A stretch of DNA of 64,000 nt from an uncultured Clostridia bacterium (GTDB lineage: Bacteria; Bacillota; Clostridia; Oscillospirales; Ruminococcaceae): positions 1 through 64,000 of the forward strand of contig CANRLW010000006.1 in assembly GCA_947631575.1 (NCBI GenBank), written 5' to 3'. A model generated the notes under the pieces. The model made no database searches. It was not told the DNA's origin and was given only the letters and a program-made list of their open reading frames with translations. The position numbers and the translations under genes are program-made. The first letter of the stretch is position 1; every line of letters starts with the position of its first letter. Positions 34,751 to 43,435 of this stretch are shown one piece after another.

Positions 34751-35803
34751 CTATCCCTCTTCCTGTTTACTCGACTTTTCCCCCAGCAGCAGTATCGCGC
34801 ACATTGCCAAAAGGCAAACCGACAGCGCCGCGTTTCCCGAAAACACGCTTGTATAGGCGTTTCCCGCAAGGGTTTCTTCGCTTATGTTCGGGAGAAAAAG
34901 CGAGAACAGTGCCGAAAATCCCGCGCTGAGAGCGGCGGCAGGTATCCTCGACAGCAGAAATTTTCCGAGAGGTATCCTTCCTCCGACTATCGCCGTTATC
35001 TGAAGTGCAACGCACACTCCACCAAAGCTCAAAAGCGCCGCGCATATCGGCATTGAACCCGCCGTCATTTCCTTTATCCTCGTGACTTCTAAAATTGACG
35101 AGAATATAACAGCGTTTTCGCCGAGCGGCAGGAAAACGCCTGTTTCGCTAAGTGCCGCAGAAATGACTGAAAAAATAACTATCATCGTGCAGACGGAAAA
35201 CATCGCCTTTGCTGCGGCTGAAACGGAATTTATAAAACAGCCCGCGCTAAGGTCATACCCGCCGCCCGCTTTTTTCAGAGTTACCTTTTCTTTTGATAAA
35301 ACTACAGCCGCCATAACAAGCGATGATAGAAAGCACGATAAAAACAGAAACGTTCCCGCAATGGCGCTGTTGAATACGACTTTTCCGACCATACCTATTA
35401 TAAATGAAGGTCCGCTCCCGAAACAACAGCACATAAGCCTTGCCGCGTCGTTTTTTCCGAGCCTGTTTTCATCTACAAGAGAGGAAAGAAGACTTGCTCC
35501 GACAGGATAGCCTCCTATATTTGAAAGCAGTATAAGCCCGCATATCTCCTCATCGGTTTTCAGAATTTTCGACAGAATGAACGTAAACGGCTTAAGCGCG
35601 GTCTTATACAGCCCGCTTTTTTGAAGGTACATTGCCAGAGCCGAAAAAGCGAACAGCGACGGGATAATAACTTCAAGACAGTCCGAAACGGCGTCTGAAA
35701 CCGAAGTGCGCGCCTTGTCTGAAAATATCAGCAGAAATCCCGCCGCAAGCAAAGCCGCCGCAGAAAGGGCTATTATCCTTATGTTTTTAAGATTCCTTAG
35801 CAT
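34751..35803 (-). CDS. ylbJ: YlbJ-type sporulation integral membrane protein
   Basis: A 350-residue polytopic protein with nucleoside-recognition (Gate) features. Near the start are VSDCLEVIIPSLFAFSALAM, then LLSNIGGYPVGASLLSSLVD, CCCFGSGPSFIIGMVGKVVF, and a second Gate-like half (FSVISAALSETGVFLPLGEN). B. subtilis YlbJ is needed for normal spore formation; the transported solute is unknown. It overlaps the preceding small membrane protein gene by 17 bases. No sporulation sigma-factor promoter was identified. Confidence 0.8.
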   Translation of the reverse strand: MLRNLKNIRIIALSAAALLAAGFLLIFSDKARTSVSDAVSDCLEVIIPSLFAFSALAMYLQKSGLYKTALKPFTFILSKILKTDEEICGLILLSNIGGYPVGASLLSSLVDENRLGKNDAARLMCCCFGSGPSFIIGMVGKVVFNSAIAGTFLFLSCFLSSLVMAAVVLSKEKVTLKKAGGGYDLSAGCFINSVSAAAKAMFSVCTMIVIFSVISAALSETGVFLPLGENAVIFSSILEVTRIKEMTAGSMPICAALLSFGGVCVALQITAIVGGRIPLGKFLLSRIPAAALSAGFSALFSLFLPNISEETLAGNAYTSVFSGNAALSVCLLAMCAILLLGEKSSKQEEG

Positions 35804-36164
35804 TAACTCCCGCTACTCCTCCCGCTGCGCCGAAAATAACGCTTAGTATTATCTTTACAAAAAGCATAAAGCTCCCTGCTTTTCCGAATATTATCGAAAG
35901 CAGAATTATCGGCACGATAAAAGCCGCCCCGCATAACGCCCCTGTTTTAAGACCTGTTTTTCTTTTAATTTTACCGACAAGCCGCCCGTTTATAAAGCTG
36001 CCTACGGCAATCGCGAATATTGCCGCCGCGCCAGCTAAAGCCGTAACGTCGGTTATAAGCACTATAATCGCGGCTATCCCCGCTATTAAAAGCAGTGCTG
36101 CATATCCCGCCGCTATCCCTGCGGCATAAGGGATAAACCGAGGATTTTTCTTCTTCTTGCGCAT
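35787..36164 (-). CDS. TIGR04086/YrzE-type small membrane protein
   Basis: A 125-residue protein with four hydrophobic segments, beginning after a basic N-terminus (RKKKKNPRF). GSFINGRLVGKIKRKTG and LLSIIFGKAG match the TIGR04086 family of spore-forming Firmicutes. The ATG at 36164 is preferred because GGGGTG lies seven bases upstream; the longer frame begins at that GTG. Function unknown; overlap with ylbJ suggests a joint role. Confidence 0.7.
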   Translation of the reverse strand: MRKKKKNPRFIPYAAGIAAGYAALLLIAGIAAIIVLITDVTALAGAAAIFAIAVGSFINGRLVGKIKRKTGLKTGALCGAAFIVPIILLSIIFGKAGSFMLFVKIILSVIFGAAGGVAGVNAKES

Positions 36165-36329
36165 AAATATCACCCCTAACGGATTTTATGCGAAATTTGG
36201 ACGGGTTAGAAGTGAGCGCTATAAAAGTAAACAGAATGTTGTTTAATTCAACTATTGTTTCAAAAACCGCTTTAAATCCTTGATTTGTGACTTTTAACAG
36301 AAAGTTTAGAAAAAATTTCAGAAATTCTA

Positions 36330-36358
36330 TTGCAATTTACAAATAAATGTGTTAGAAT
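36330..36358 (+). promoter_or_regulatory. Promoter of PFOR gene
   Basis: TTGCAA (36330-36335), 17 bases, TAGAAT (36353-36358). The leader is about 55 bases and ends with AGGAGGAATAAACC before the ATG at 36422. Confidence 0.7.
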
Positions 36359-36421
36359 GTAAGTTGTAGATAAGTGTCCGATTTTTTCGGATACCGAATA
36401 AAACTTAGGAGGAATAAACCA

Positions 36422-39400
36422 ATGGCTAGAGAAAAGCTAACGATGGACGGCAATAACGCCGCGGGTCACGTTTCTTATGCGTTTACCGATCTGGCTGCTA
36501 TTTACCCCATCACCCCTTCTTCCGTTATGGCGGAAGTTACAGATTCCTGGGCTACTGCCGGGAGAAAGAACATCTTCGGCGAAACCGTAAAGGTCGTTGA
36601 AATGCAGTCGGAAGCCGGCGCTGCGGGCGCTGTTCACGGCTCACTTTCCGCCGGAGCGCTTACAACTACATATACCGCCTCGCAGGGTCTGCTCCTTATG
36701 ATCCCGAATATGTACAAGATCGCGGGCGAGCTGCTTCCGTCGGTTATTCACGTTTCGGCAAGAGCCGTTGCCTCAAACGCTCTTTCGATCTTCGGCGACC
36801 ACAGCGATATTTATGCTTGCCGTCAGACGGGCTACGCTATGCTCTGCTCGACCAACCCCCAGGAAGTTATGGACCTCGGAGCTGTCGCTCACCTTTCAAC
36901 AATAAAGGGCAGAGTTCCTTTCCTGCACTTCTTTGACGGTTTCCGTACCTCTCACGAGATCCAGAAGATCGAGGTATGGGATTATAACGATCTTGCGGAA
37001 ATGGTAGATATGGACGCTGTTCAGGCATTCCGCAACAGAGCTCTCAACCCCGAGCACCCCGTTCTTCACGGTACTGCTCAGAACCCCGACATCTTCTTCC
37101 AGGGAAGAGAGGCTTGCAACACTTATTATAATAATATCCCCACAATTGTTACGGAGTACATGGACAAGGTAAATGCCAAGATCGGCACTAACTACAAGCT
37201 GTTCAACTACTACGGCGCTCCCGACGCTGAGCAGGTAATAGTTGCTATGGGTTCTGTATGCGATACGATCGAGGAAACTATTGACTATATGCTTTCACAG
37301 GGCAAGAAGGTAGGACTTGTAAAGGTTAGACTTTACAGACCGTTCGTTTCAAAGGCTCTTGTTGAGGCTATTCCCGAAACAGTAAAGAAGATAACCGTTC
37401 TCGACAGAACGAAAGAGCCCGGCTCTATGGGCGAGCCTCTTTATCTTGACGTTGTTGCCGCTCTCAACAGAGAAGGCAAGTTCCAGAACGTTCCGATCTT
37501 TACGGGTCGTTACGGACTTGGTTCAAAGGACTGCAACCCGTCGCACATCATCGCCGTTTACAACAATACGGATAAGCCCGTATTTACTGTCGGCATTGAG
37601 GACGATGTTACAAATCTTTCGCTCAAGGTTACAGAAAACCCGAACACCACTCCCGAAGGCACGACCTGCTGCAAGTTCTGGGGTCTCGGCTCGGACGGTA
37701 CTGTCGGCGCAAACAAGAACTCTATAAAGATCATCGGCGACCATACCGACATGTATGCTCAGGCATATTTCGCATATGACTCGAAGAAGTCGGGCGGCGT
37801 AACCATTTCTCACCTGAGATTTGGTAAGACTCCGATAAAGTCCACCTACTTCATAAACAAGGCAAACTTTGTCGCTTGCCACAACCCGTCGTATATCGAT
37901 AAGTATGATATGGTTCAGGACGTTATCCCCGGCGGTTCGTTCCTGCTCAACTGCCAGTGGTCGGTAGACGAGCTTGATGAAAAGCTCCCTGCTCCCGTAA
38001 AGGCATACATCGCAAAGAACAACATCAACTTCTACATAATCAACGCTATCAAGGTAGCTAAGGAGATAGGCCTTGGCAATAAGACCAACACCGTTCTTCA
38101 GTCGGCGTTCTTCTCAATTGCAAACATTATCCCTGCTGACCAGGCTATTGAGTATATGAAGAAGGCAGCTTATAAGTCGTTCGCAAAGAAGGGCGAGGAC
38201 ATCGTAAACATGAACTATGCCGCTATCGAAAGAGGCGCAGGCGAGGTTATAAAGGTTGACGTTCCCGCGGCTTGGGCTAACGCAGAAGGCGAGCTTGTTC
38301 ACCCGCACTTCGAGGGCGACAACAAGTTCCTTATAGACTTTGTAAACAAGATCCAGGTTCCCGTAAATGCACAGCGCGGCGATCAGCTCCCTGTTTCGAC
38401 GTTTGTTGACATTGCAGACGGCACGTTCCCGCAGGGCTCTGCTGCGTTTGAAAAGCGCGGTATCGCTGTAGACGTTCCCAAGTGGATTCCTGAAAATTGT
38501 ATCCAGTGTAACAACTGTGCAATGGTATGCCCGCACGCTGTTATACGTCCGTTCGTTTACACCGAGGAGCAGGCTGCAAAGCTGCCCGAGGGCGTAGTTA
38601 CAAAGGACGCTATGGCAATGCCCGGCATGAAATACACTATGGCTATTTCTACTCTCGACTGCACGGGCTGCGGCGTATGCGCTAACATCTGCCCTGCGGG
38701 CGCAAAGGACAAGGCAAAGAACGCGCTCGTTATGTCGCCTATCGAGACGGTTATGGAACAGCAGAAGTTCTTTGATTATGCTGTTGCAAATGACAATTCG
38801 AATGACGCGGCAGTTGAGAAGTTCAAAGAGAGCACCATTAAGGGCGCTCAGTTCAAGCAGCCGCTGCTCGAATTCTCGGGCGCTTGCGCAGGCTGCGGCG
38901 AAACTCCTTATGCTAAGCTTGTAACTCAGCTCTTCGGCGACAGAATGTACATTGCAAACGCTACGGGCTGTTCGTCTATCTGGGCAGGCTCTGAGCCTTC
39001 AACTCCTTACACCACAAACAAGGAAGGTCACGGTCCTGCTTGGGGCAACTCGCTGTTTGAGGACAACGCAGAGTTCGGTCTTGGTATGTTCCTCGCTCAG
39101 GATACTCTAAGAAACAGAGCGCAGAACTGCCTGAAGGTTCTCCGCGAAAAGGCTGAGGGCAAGGGCAACACCGAAATGGTTGGACTTATCGACAAGTATT
39201 TTGAAACCAAGAACGACGGCAAGGCAAACGCTGAGGCTACAAAGGCTCTTGTAGCAAAGATCGAGGCATGCAACTGCGGCAGCAAGGAGGCAACAGATGT
39301 TCTCGCGCTCAAGCAGTATCTCTCAAAGAAGAGCCAGTGGATCCTTGGCGGCGACGGCTGGGCTTATGATATCGGCTACGGCGGACTTGACCACGTTATT

Positions 39401-40000
39401 GCCTCGGGCAAGAACGTAAATATCCTCGTATTCGATACCGAGGTTTATTCAAATACTGGCGGTCAGGCATCCAAGGCTACAAACGTCGGCGCAGTAGCAC
39501 AGTTTGCGGCAGGTGGTAAGGACGTTAAGAAGAAGGATCTCGCGGGCATAGCTATGAACTATGGTTATGTATATGTTGCACAGATAGCAATGGGCGCAGA
39601 CAGAAACCAGTGCTTGAAGGCAATTGCAGAGGCTGAGGCTTATGACGGACCTTCGCTGATAATCGCTTATGCTCCTTGTATCAACCACGGTATCAAGGGC
39701 GGACTTACAATAGCTCAGCAGGTAGAGAAAGAGGCAGTAGAGGCAGGTTACTGGCATCTGTTCCGCTTTAATCCCGCGCTCGCTGACGAGGGCAAGTCTC
39801 CGTTCACTCTCGACAGCAAGGCTCCTACGGGCGACTACAAGGCATTCATGATGAGAGAAGTTCGTTACAACTCTCTTATGCGTGCTAATCCCGACAGAGC
39901 TACTGTTCTGTTCGATAAGGCAGTTGCAAACTCCAAGGCTAAGTACGATCACCTTGTTGAATTGCAGAAGGCATATAAGGAAGAGTTTGAGAAGGCATAA
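36422..40000 (+). CDS. nifJ: Pyruvate:ferredoxin (flavodoxin) oxidoreductase
   Basis: A 1192-residue single-chain enzyme that converts pyruvate and CoA to acetyl-CoA and CO2 while reducing ferredoxin. The N-terminal pyruvate domain contains YPITPSSVMAE. The two-cluster ferredoxin domain shows CIQCNNCAMVCPHAV (about 694) and CTGCGVCANICPAGAK (about 747). The TPP domain shows SGACAGCGETPYAK (about 819), GDGWAYDIGYGGLDHV (about 977) and YSNTGGQASKAT. The in-frame Met at 36374 is rejected because AGGAGG sits just before the Met at 36422. Codon choice (AAG, AAC, GCT) differs from neighbours, fitting very high expression. It is monocistronic. Confidence 0.97.
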   Translation: MAREKLTMDGNNAAGHVSYAFTDLAAIYPITPSSVMAEVTDSWATAGRKNIFGETVKVVEMQSEAGAAGAVHGSLSAGALTTTYTASQGLLLMIPNMYKIAGELLPSVIHVSARAVASNALSIFGDHSDIYACRQTGYAMLCSTNPQEVMDLGAVAHLSTIKGRVPFLHFFDGFRTSHEIQKIEVWDYNDLAEMVDMDAVQAFRNRALNPEHPVLHGTAQNPDIFFQGREACNTYYNNIPTIVTEYMDKVNAKIGTNYKLFNYYGAPDAEQVIVAMGSVCDTIEETIDYMLSQGKKVGLVKVRLYRPFVSKALVEAIPETVKKITVLDRTKEPGSMGEPLYLDVVAALNREGKFQNVPIFTGRYGLGSKDCNPSHIIAVYNNTDKPVFTVGIEDDVTNLSLKVTENPNTTPEGTTCCKFWGLGSDGTVGANKNSIKIIGDHTDMYAQAYFAYDSKKSGGVTISHLRFGKTPIKSTYFINKANFVACHNPSYIDKYDMVQDVIPGGSFLLNCQWSVDELDEKLPAPVKAYIAKNNINFYIINAIKVAKEIGLGNKTNTVLQSAFFSIANIIPADQAIEYMKKAAYKSFAKKGEDIVNMNYAAIERGAGEVIKVDVPAAWANAEGELVHPHFEGDNKFLIDFVNKIQVPVNAQRGDQLPVSTFVDIADGTFPQGSAAFEKRGIAVDVPKWIPENCIQCNNCAMVCPHAVIRPFVYTEEQAAKLPEGVVTKDAMAMPGMKYTMAISTLDCTGCGVCANICPAGAKDKAKNALVMSPIETVMEQQKFFDYAVANDNSNDAAVEKFKESTIKGAQFKQPLLEFSGACAGCGETPYAKLVTQLFGDRMYIANATGCSSIWAGSEPSTPYTTNKEGHGPAWGNSLFEDNAEFGLGMFLAQDTLRNRAQNCLKVLREKAEGKGNTEMVGLIDKYFETKNDGKANAEATKALVAKIEACNCGSKEATDVLALKQYLSKKSQWILGGDGWAYDIGYGGLDHVIASGKNVNILVFDTEVYSNTGGQASKATNVGAVAQFAAGGKDVKKKDLAGIAMNYGYVYVAQIAMGADRNQCLKAIAEAEAYDGPSLIIAYAPCINHGIKGGLTIAQQVEKEAVEAGYWHLFRFNPALADEGKSPFTLDSKAPTGDYKAFMMREVRYNSLMRANPDRATVLFDKAVANSKAKYDHLVELQKAYKEEFEKA

Positions 40001-40042
40001 TAAGGCTTAAACAAGCTCAATAATCTGGCTTAATAACACAAG

Positions 40043-40072
40043 ACAGGCGGTTGGAGAAATTCAGCCGCCTGT
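40043..40072 (+). terminator. Hairpin after PFOR gene
   Basis: ACAGGCGG and CCGCCTGT form a stem 42 bases after the stop. No T-run follows; the ~200-bp repeat begins directly after it, so the original T-tail may have been lost. Confidence 0.5.
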
Positions 40073-40074
40073 TG

Positions 40075-40311
40075 TCAGTATACAGTGTACAGGGTACAGT
40101 GTACAGCTATTGTACCCGCCTTACGGCGGGTGGGATTTAGATTGTTGTCGGACTGAAACGTTTTGGAGCGTTACCGTAAAAGTTATGCTCATGTGCCTAT
40201 TGACTTAAAACAATCTAAAAAATGTCATCCGCAAGGCGGACACATTCTACTGACTACTGTACATAGCGTTTTGCGCAAAGCGCATAATGCCGTACACTTG
40301 TCAACTGCCAA
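40075..40311. repeat. ~200-bp palindromic-end element, copy 2
   Basis: Runs from GTATACAGTGTACAGGGTAC to TTGTCAACTGCCAAC. The core has ACCCGCCTTACGGCGGGT, GATTTAGATTGTTGTCGGAC, TGAAACGTTTTGGAGCG, GTGCCTATTGACTTAAAACA and GTCATCCGCAAGGCGGAC. The right arm is split by a 25-bp mini-palindrome at 40266-40290. Confidence 0.8.
40266..40290. repeat. 25-bp mini-palindrome, copy c
   Basis: GCGTTTTGCGC, AAA, GCGCATAATGC, splitting the right arm of the ~200-bp element copy 2. Confidence 0.8.
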
Positions 40312-40620
40312 CAGGGCGGGGTGCGGGGCGCGCCAGCGCCCCGCGACTTTCCCTCTTTCCCTTCTAGAGGTTAGAAGTTAGAGGTTAGAAGTTAGAGGTT
40401 AGAGGTTAGAGGTTAGAGGTTAGAGCTGTAAAGGAAAGGCGGTTCGTTTCTCGTTTGTATTCTAGTCGCCAAGCCACCAAGTCACCAAATCCCTTGCATG
40501 GGGTGCGGGGCGCGCCAGCGCCCCGCAATTTCCCCCTTCCCCTTCGGGGAAGGGGGTTAGGGGGTTGGGGCGAGATAACGTTATTGAGAGAAATAACGTT
40601 TGAAAAGAACCACAAATATG
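40312..40620. repeat. GC-rich elements flanking a heptad tract
   Basis: 40312-40364 is a partial inverted GC-rich block (GCGGGGCGCGCCAGCGCC, then CCCTCTTTCCC). 40365-40425 holds eight 7-base units of TAGAGGT or TAGAAGT. 40497-40612 is a full inverted GC-rich element ending in AACGTTTGAAAAGAACCACA. No gene is seen in 40001-40779. Confidence 0.85.
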
Positions 40621-40675
40621 TAATTCATTAGATGTTCAATAATATTAAATCAACATAAAACCACGAACGTGTTGT

Positions 40676-40703
40676 TTGATATCGGAATGTCCGGTGTTAT
40701 AAT
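40676..40703 (+). promoter_or_regulatory. Promoter of membrane protein-TetR operon
   Basis: TTGATA (40676-40681), 16 bases, TATAAT (40698-40703). The coding start is at 40780 behind AAACGGAGGTATCTTATA. Confidence 0.6.
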
Positions 40704-40779
40704 AAAGATACAAAATAAATGCGGCGCAGATAAATGCACGGCATTAAAAAATAAAACATTAAAACGGAGGTATCTTATA

Positions 40780-41139
40780 ATGAACACGGACAAAATTTAT
40801 GCAGAGGCTATCGTAAACGAGTATTCAAAAAAGAGCGCGACAAAGGTCATGCAGCTTAAAAAGCTGGACAGGGCGGCAAAATTGCCCGCTCAGATATTTA
40901 CCTATACATTCGGCATTATCTGCGCGCTTATTGCGGGCGTGGGAATGTGCCTTTGTATGGGCGTTATAGGCGAAGGAACGACAGTTTTTATGATAATGGG
41001 CATTGTCATAGGACTTATAGGATTTATCGGAACTGCCGTCAATTATCCTATCTATAAGAGCATTCTTAAAAAAAGCAAGGATAAGTATGCGGGCGATATA
41101 ATACGCCTTGCAAGAGAAATAGCCGACAGCGAGGAATAA
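40780..41139 (+). CDS. Small membrane protein
   Basis: A 119-residue protein with an amphipathic N-terminus (IVNEYSKKSATKVMQLKKLD), two membrane segments (about 36-58 and 64-84) and a basic C-terminus (ILKKSKDKYAGDIIRLAREI). The longer frame to 40669 is rejected because the promoter lies inside it. It is followed at 54 bases by a TetR-type regulator on the same strand. I do not recognise the family. Confidence 0.7.
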   Translation: MNTDKIYAEAIVNEYSKKSATKVMQLKKLDRAAKLPAQIFTYTFGIICALIAGVGMCLCMGVIGEGTTVFMIMGIVIGLIGFIGTAVNYPIYKSILKKSKDKYAGDIIRLAREIADSEE

Positions 41140-41193
41140 AGTATATCATATCCGAGCGCTGATAATATAACATTTAGAAAGAAGGCAAAACGG

Positions 41194-41817
41194 TTGAACA
41201 AAGCGGAAAGCAAATATTTCAGTACAGCCGCACGAATGGACGAGGCACTTATTGAATGTCTGGAAAAAAAGGATCTTGAGTACATTACGGTAAAGGAAAT
41301 ATGCGAAAAAGCAGGCGTCAACCGTTCTACCTTTTATCTTCATTATGAAACTATCGCGGACCTTCTGAACGAGTGCGTTGAATACACAAATAAAAAGTGC
41401 TTTAAAAAATTTTCGCCCGAGCTTTCGGACGTGAAAAAGAGATTAAGCTCGGAAAATATAAAGGACTTAATCTTTATCTGTCCCGAATATCTAAAACCCT
41501 TTTTTGAGTTTGTACGCGAAAATAAACGCCTGTTCAAGGTCGTGCTTTTAAACCCTTCGGTTTTTGACACCGAAAAGACCTTTATAAAACTGTTCGACGA
41601 GGTATTTTCTCCCGCAATGGATAAATTTAAAATTGAAAAACAGCAAAAGCCCTATGTGATACATTTCTATCTCGGCGGAATAATATCGGTCGTAAAAGAG
41701 TGGATAAAAAACAACTGCGCGGACACTATCGAGGATATAACGGAAATATGTATGTCCTGCATTGCGCCAAGCGGCATTGAAGGCGGACTTGAAAACCGCC
41801 GGAGCGATCTGAAATGA
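41194..41817 (+). CDS. TetR/AcrR-family transcriptional regulator
   Basis: A 207-residue protein. The N-terminal HTH is clear: EYITVKEICEKAGVNRSTFY followed by LHYETIADLL (about 28-60). The C-terminal ligand domain carries KPFFEFVRENKRLFKVVLLN, as in the TetR C-terminal group of Firmicutes. The start is a TTG at 41194 behind GAAGG. It overlaps the next gene by four bases (ATGA). It probably regulates its own operon, but no operator was recognised. Confidence 0.85.
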   Translation: MNKAESKYFSTAARMDEALIECLEKKDLEYITVKEICEKAGVNRSTFYLHYETIADLLNECVEYTNKKCFKKFSPELSDVKKRLSSENIKDLIFICPEYLKPFFEFVRENKRLFKVVLLNPSVFDTEKTFIKLFDEVFSPAMDKFKIEKQQKPYVIHFYLGGIISVVKEWIKNNCADTIEDITEICMSCIAPSGIEGGLENRRSDLK

Positions 41818-42452
41818 AAGAAAAGAGCAGTATATTAAAATTTAAAAACGACAAGCTGTTCAGAGCCGAAGTGCTCTTGTATTTCAACCTTGCAATAAAT
41901 CTCATTTACGCGCTGTTGCAGGGCATAAACGGGATAGCCGCGCGCTCAATATGGTCGGGAACACTTGCGTTTTATTATCTCATTTTAAGCGTCATTCGCT
42001 TTTCCTTGCTTATAGGGCGCACAAATATGACGCTTTTGAAAAAATGGAAAAGATATGTTGTTTGCGGCGCTGTTATGCTGCTTTTGGTATTTGCCTTATT
42101 CGGTATACATTGCATAACGCTGTATATGGGACATACAATAGTTTATCCGGGATATATGATCTATGCTATAGCCGCGTACACTTTTTATTCGGCAATTGCG
42201 GCTGTAAGAAATATAGTTGTATACAGAGCTTATCATGACCCCGTTCTTTCTGCAAGCAAGGCGCTTTCGCTTGCAACTGCGGCTATTTCTATGTATTCGC
42301 TGCAATCCGCGCTTATATCGGCATTCGGCAATTCGGAAGAATTCAGGATAATTATGGGAAATACCCTCGGAGCGGCAGTATTTTTACTTATTCTGTCAAT
42401 GTCGGTCTATATGCTGATAAGAGGGCTTTTAGAAGTAAGAGGTAAGAAGTAA
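41814..42452 (+). CDS. Polytopic membrane protein cotranscribed with TetR
   Basis: A 212-residue protein with about six membrane segments, among them LLYFNLAINLIYALLQGI, YVVCGAVMLLLVFALFGIHC and LGAAVFLLILSMSVYMLIRG. It is translationally coupled to the TetR gene by ATGA. The end, LEVRGKK and stop, is read from the repeat tract GAAGTAAGAGGTAAGAAGTAAG, so the 3' end has probably been altered by the repeat. The family is not recognised; regulated export or a lipid-linked function would be guesses. Confidence 0.7.
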   Translation: MKEKSSILKFKNDKLFRAEVLLYFNLAINLIYALLQGINGIAARSIWSGTLAFYYLILSVIRFSLLIGRTNMTLLKKWKRYVVCGAVMLLLVFALFGIHCITLYMGHTIVYPGYMIYAIAAYTFYSAIAAVRNIVVYRAYHDPVLSASKALSLATAAISMYSLQSALISAFGNSEEFRIIMGNTLGAAVFLLILSMSVYMLIRGLLEVRGKK

Positions 42453-42885
42453 GATGTAAGAGTTTAAACTCCGACATCTTATTTCTTTTCAAACGTTGTT
42501 TTTCTAAATAACGTTTATTCGCCCTATCCTGCTAGAAGTAAGAGGTAAGAAGTAAGATGTAAGAATTTCGGGGAACTTCTGAAATAAAAAGTTGTTTAGT
42601 TTTCGGATAAAGAGGCTAGAGGCTAGAATACTTACGAAAATCGAATAACCTCTCCTCTAAAACTCTAACCTCTTATCTCTAATTTCTTACCTCTAGAAGG
42701 GGAAGGGGGAAGTCGCGGGGCGCTGGCGCGCCCCGCACCCCGCCCTTTTAGAGGTTAGAAGTAAGAAGTAAGAGGTAAGAGTTTAAACCCTTACCTCTTA
42801 TTTCTATTATACGTTATATTCAGCAAACAGCCTTTAGGCTTAAACTCTTACTTCTTACCTCTAACCTCTTACCTCTAAAAGCCTG
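42425..42885. repeat. Intergenic repeat block with heptad tracts
   Basis: No gene beyond 42452. GTAAGAGGTAAGAAGTAAGA tracts are at 42425-42460, 42533-42565 and 42750-42785. A TTCTTTTCAAACGTTGTT hairpin with CGCCCTATCC lies at 42484-42531. A partial GC-rich block (GAAGGGGAAGG, GCGGGGCGCTGGCGCGCC) lies at 42697-42752. CTCTTACCTCTAACC tracts close the block before the cupin stop. Confidence 0.8.
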
Positions 42886-42891
42886 TTTAAT

Positions 42892-43245
42892 TCAGCCAAT
42901 CTCTGCATCGCTTGCAGTATATTCTTCGAGTGAGCCAGCCTTTACCTGAATACAGATATAGCTTATCGGGGAATTGTCCGCCGCAAAGAACTGCCTTTTA
43001 GCCGCGGGAGAGATCCTCAGCCAGTCGCCTGCGTTAAGCTCTACGCTCTCTCCGTCAATGACAGCTTTTCCGCTGCCCGAAAGTATAGCATAGATCTCCT
43101 CGTTTTTCTTGTGGGAATGAACAAACGGAACGCTCGCCCCTGCGGGAAGGTTGTTTATGCTTATCTCCGCACCCGTCAGAGAAAGCTTGTCGTGGAGCTC
43201 GGTCCTTGCTTCCTGTCCTACGTTTACTTTTGTGAAATTGCTCAT
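42892..43245 (-). CDS. Cupin domain protein
   Basis: A 117-residue single-domain cupin. Motif 1 is PFVHSHKKNEEIYAILSGSG with two His and one Glu for metal binding; motif 2 is LNAGDWLRISPAAKRQFFA. The metal and substrate are unknown. TTTAGGAGGTCATTATT precedes the ATG. It is transcribed divergently from an Rrf2-type regulator gene, and the shared operators suggest regulation by it. Confidence 0.85.
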   Translation of the reverse strand: MSNFTKVNVGQEARTELHDKLSLTGAEISINNLPAGASVPFVHSHKKNEEIYAILSGSGKAVIDGESVELNAGDWLRISPAAKRQFFAADNSPISYICIQVKAGSLEEYTASDAEIG

Positions 43246-43268
43246 AATAATGACCTCCTAAAAAAATG

Positions 43269-43291
43269 GTTGTAACCTTTGCTGTTACAAC
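43269..43291. promoter_or_regulatory. Rrf2-type operator O1
   Basis: GTTGTAA-N9-TTACAAC, a perfect inverted repeat (extended to GGTTGTAAC/GTTACAACC, 43268-43292). It sits at the expected transcription start of the cupin gene. Confidence 0.75.
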
Positions 43292-43294
43292 CAT

Positions 43295-43323
43295 ATTATA
43301 GCAAATTTAAGTTGTAATGTCAA
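43295..43323 (-). promoter_or_regulatory. Promoter of cupin gene
   Basis: On the minus strand TTGACA (43318-43323), 17 bases, TATAAT (43295-43300), a consensus promoter whose -35 lies inside operator O2. Confidence 0.8.
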
Positions 43324-43333
43324 TACTTACAAC
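43311..43333. promoter_or_regulatory. Rrf2-type operator O2
   Basis: GTTGTAA-N9-TTACAAC, perfect arms, same spacing as O1, covering the -35 box of the cupin promoter. Confidence 0.75.
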
Positions 43334-43370
43334 GCATATTTGTACGCTTGCACAAAATTTTTACAGTTTC

Positions 43371-43393
43371 ATTGTAACTATTGACATTACAAC
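43371..43393. promoter_or_regulatory. Rrf2-type operator O3
   Basis: ATTGTAA-N9-TTACAAC, one mismatch in the outer position, covering the -35 box of the Rrf2 promoter. This is the layout expected for autorepression. Confidence 0.75.
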
Positions 43394-43409
43394 AAAGAAG
43401 TGCTATAAT
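43381..43409 (+). promoter_or_regulatory. Promoter of Rrf2-type regulator gene
   Basis: TTGACA (43381-43386), 17 bases, TATAAT (43404-43409). The first bases of the spacer (TTACAAC) are the same as in the divergent cupin promoter. Confidence 0.8.
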
Positions 43410-43435
43410 AAATTAAAAGGGCAGGGGGTGTTTTT

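Noticed and set aside
40365..40425. Tandem repeats as CRISPR or telomere-like DNA
   Set aside because: Units are only 7 bases with no spacers and no cas genes. The chromosome end interpretation has no other support.
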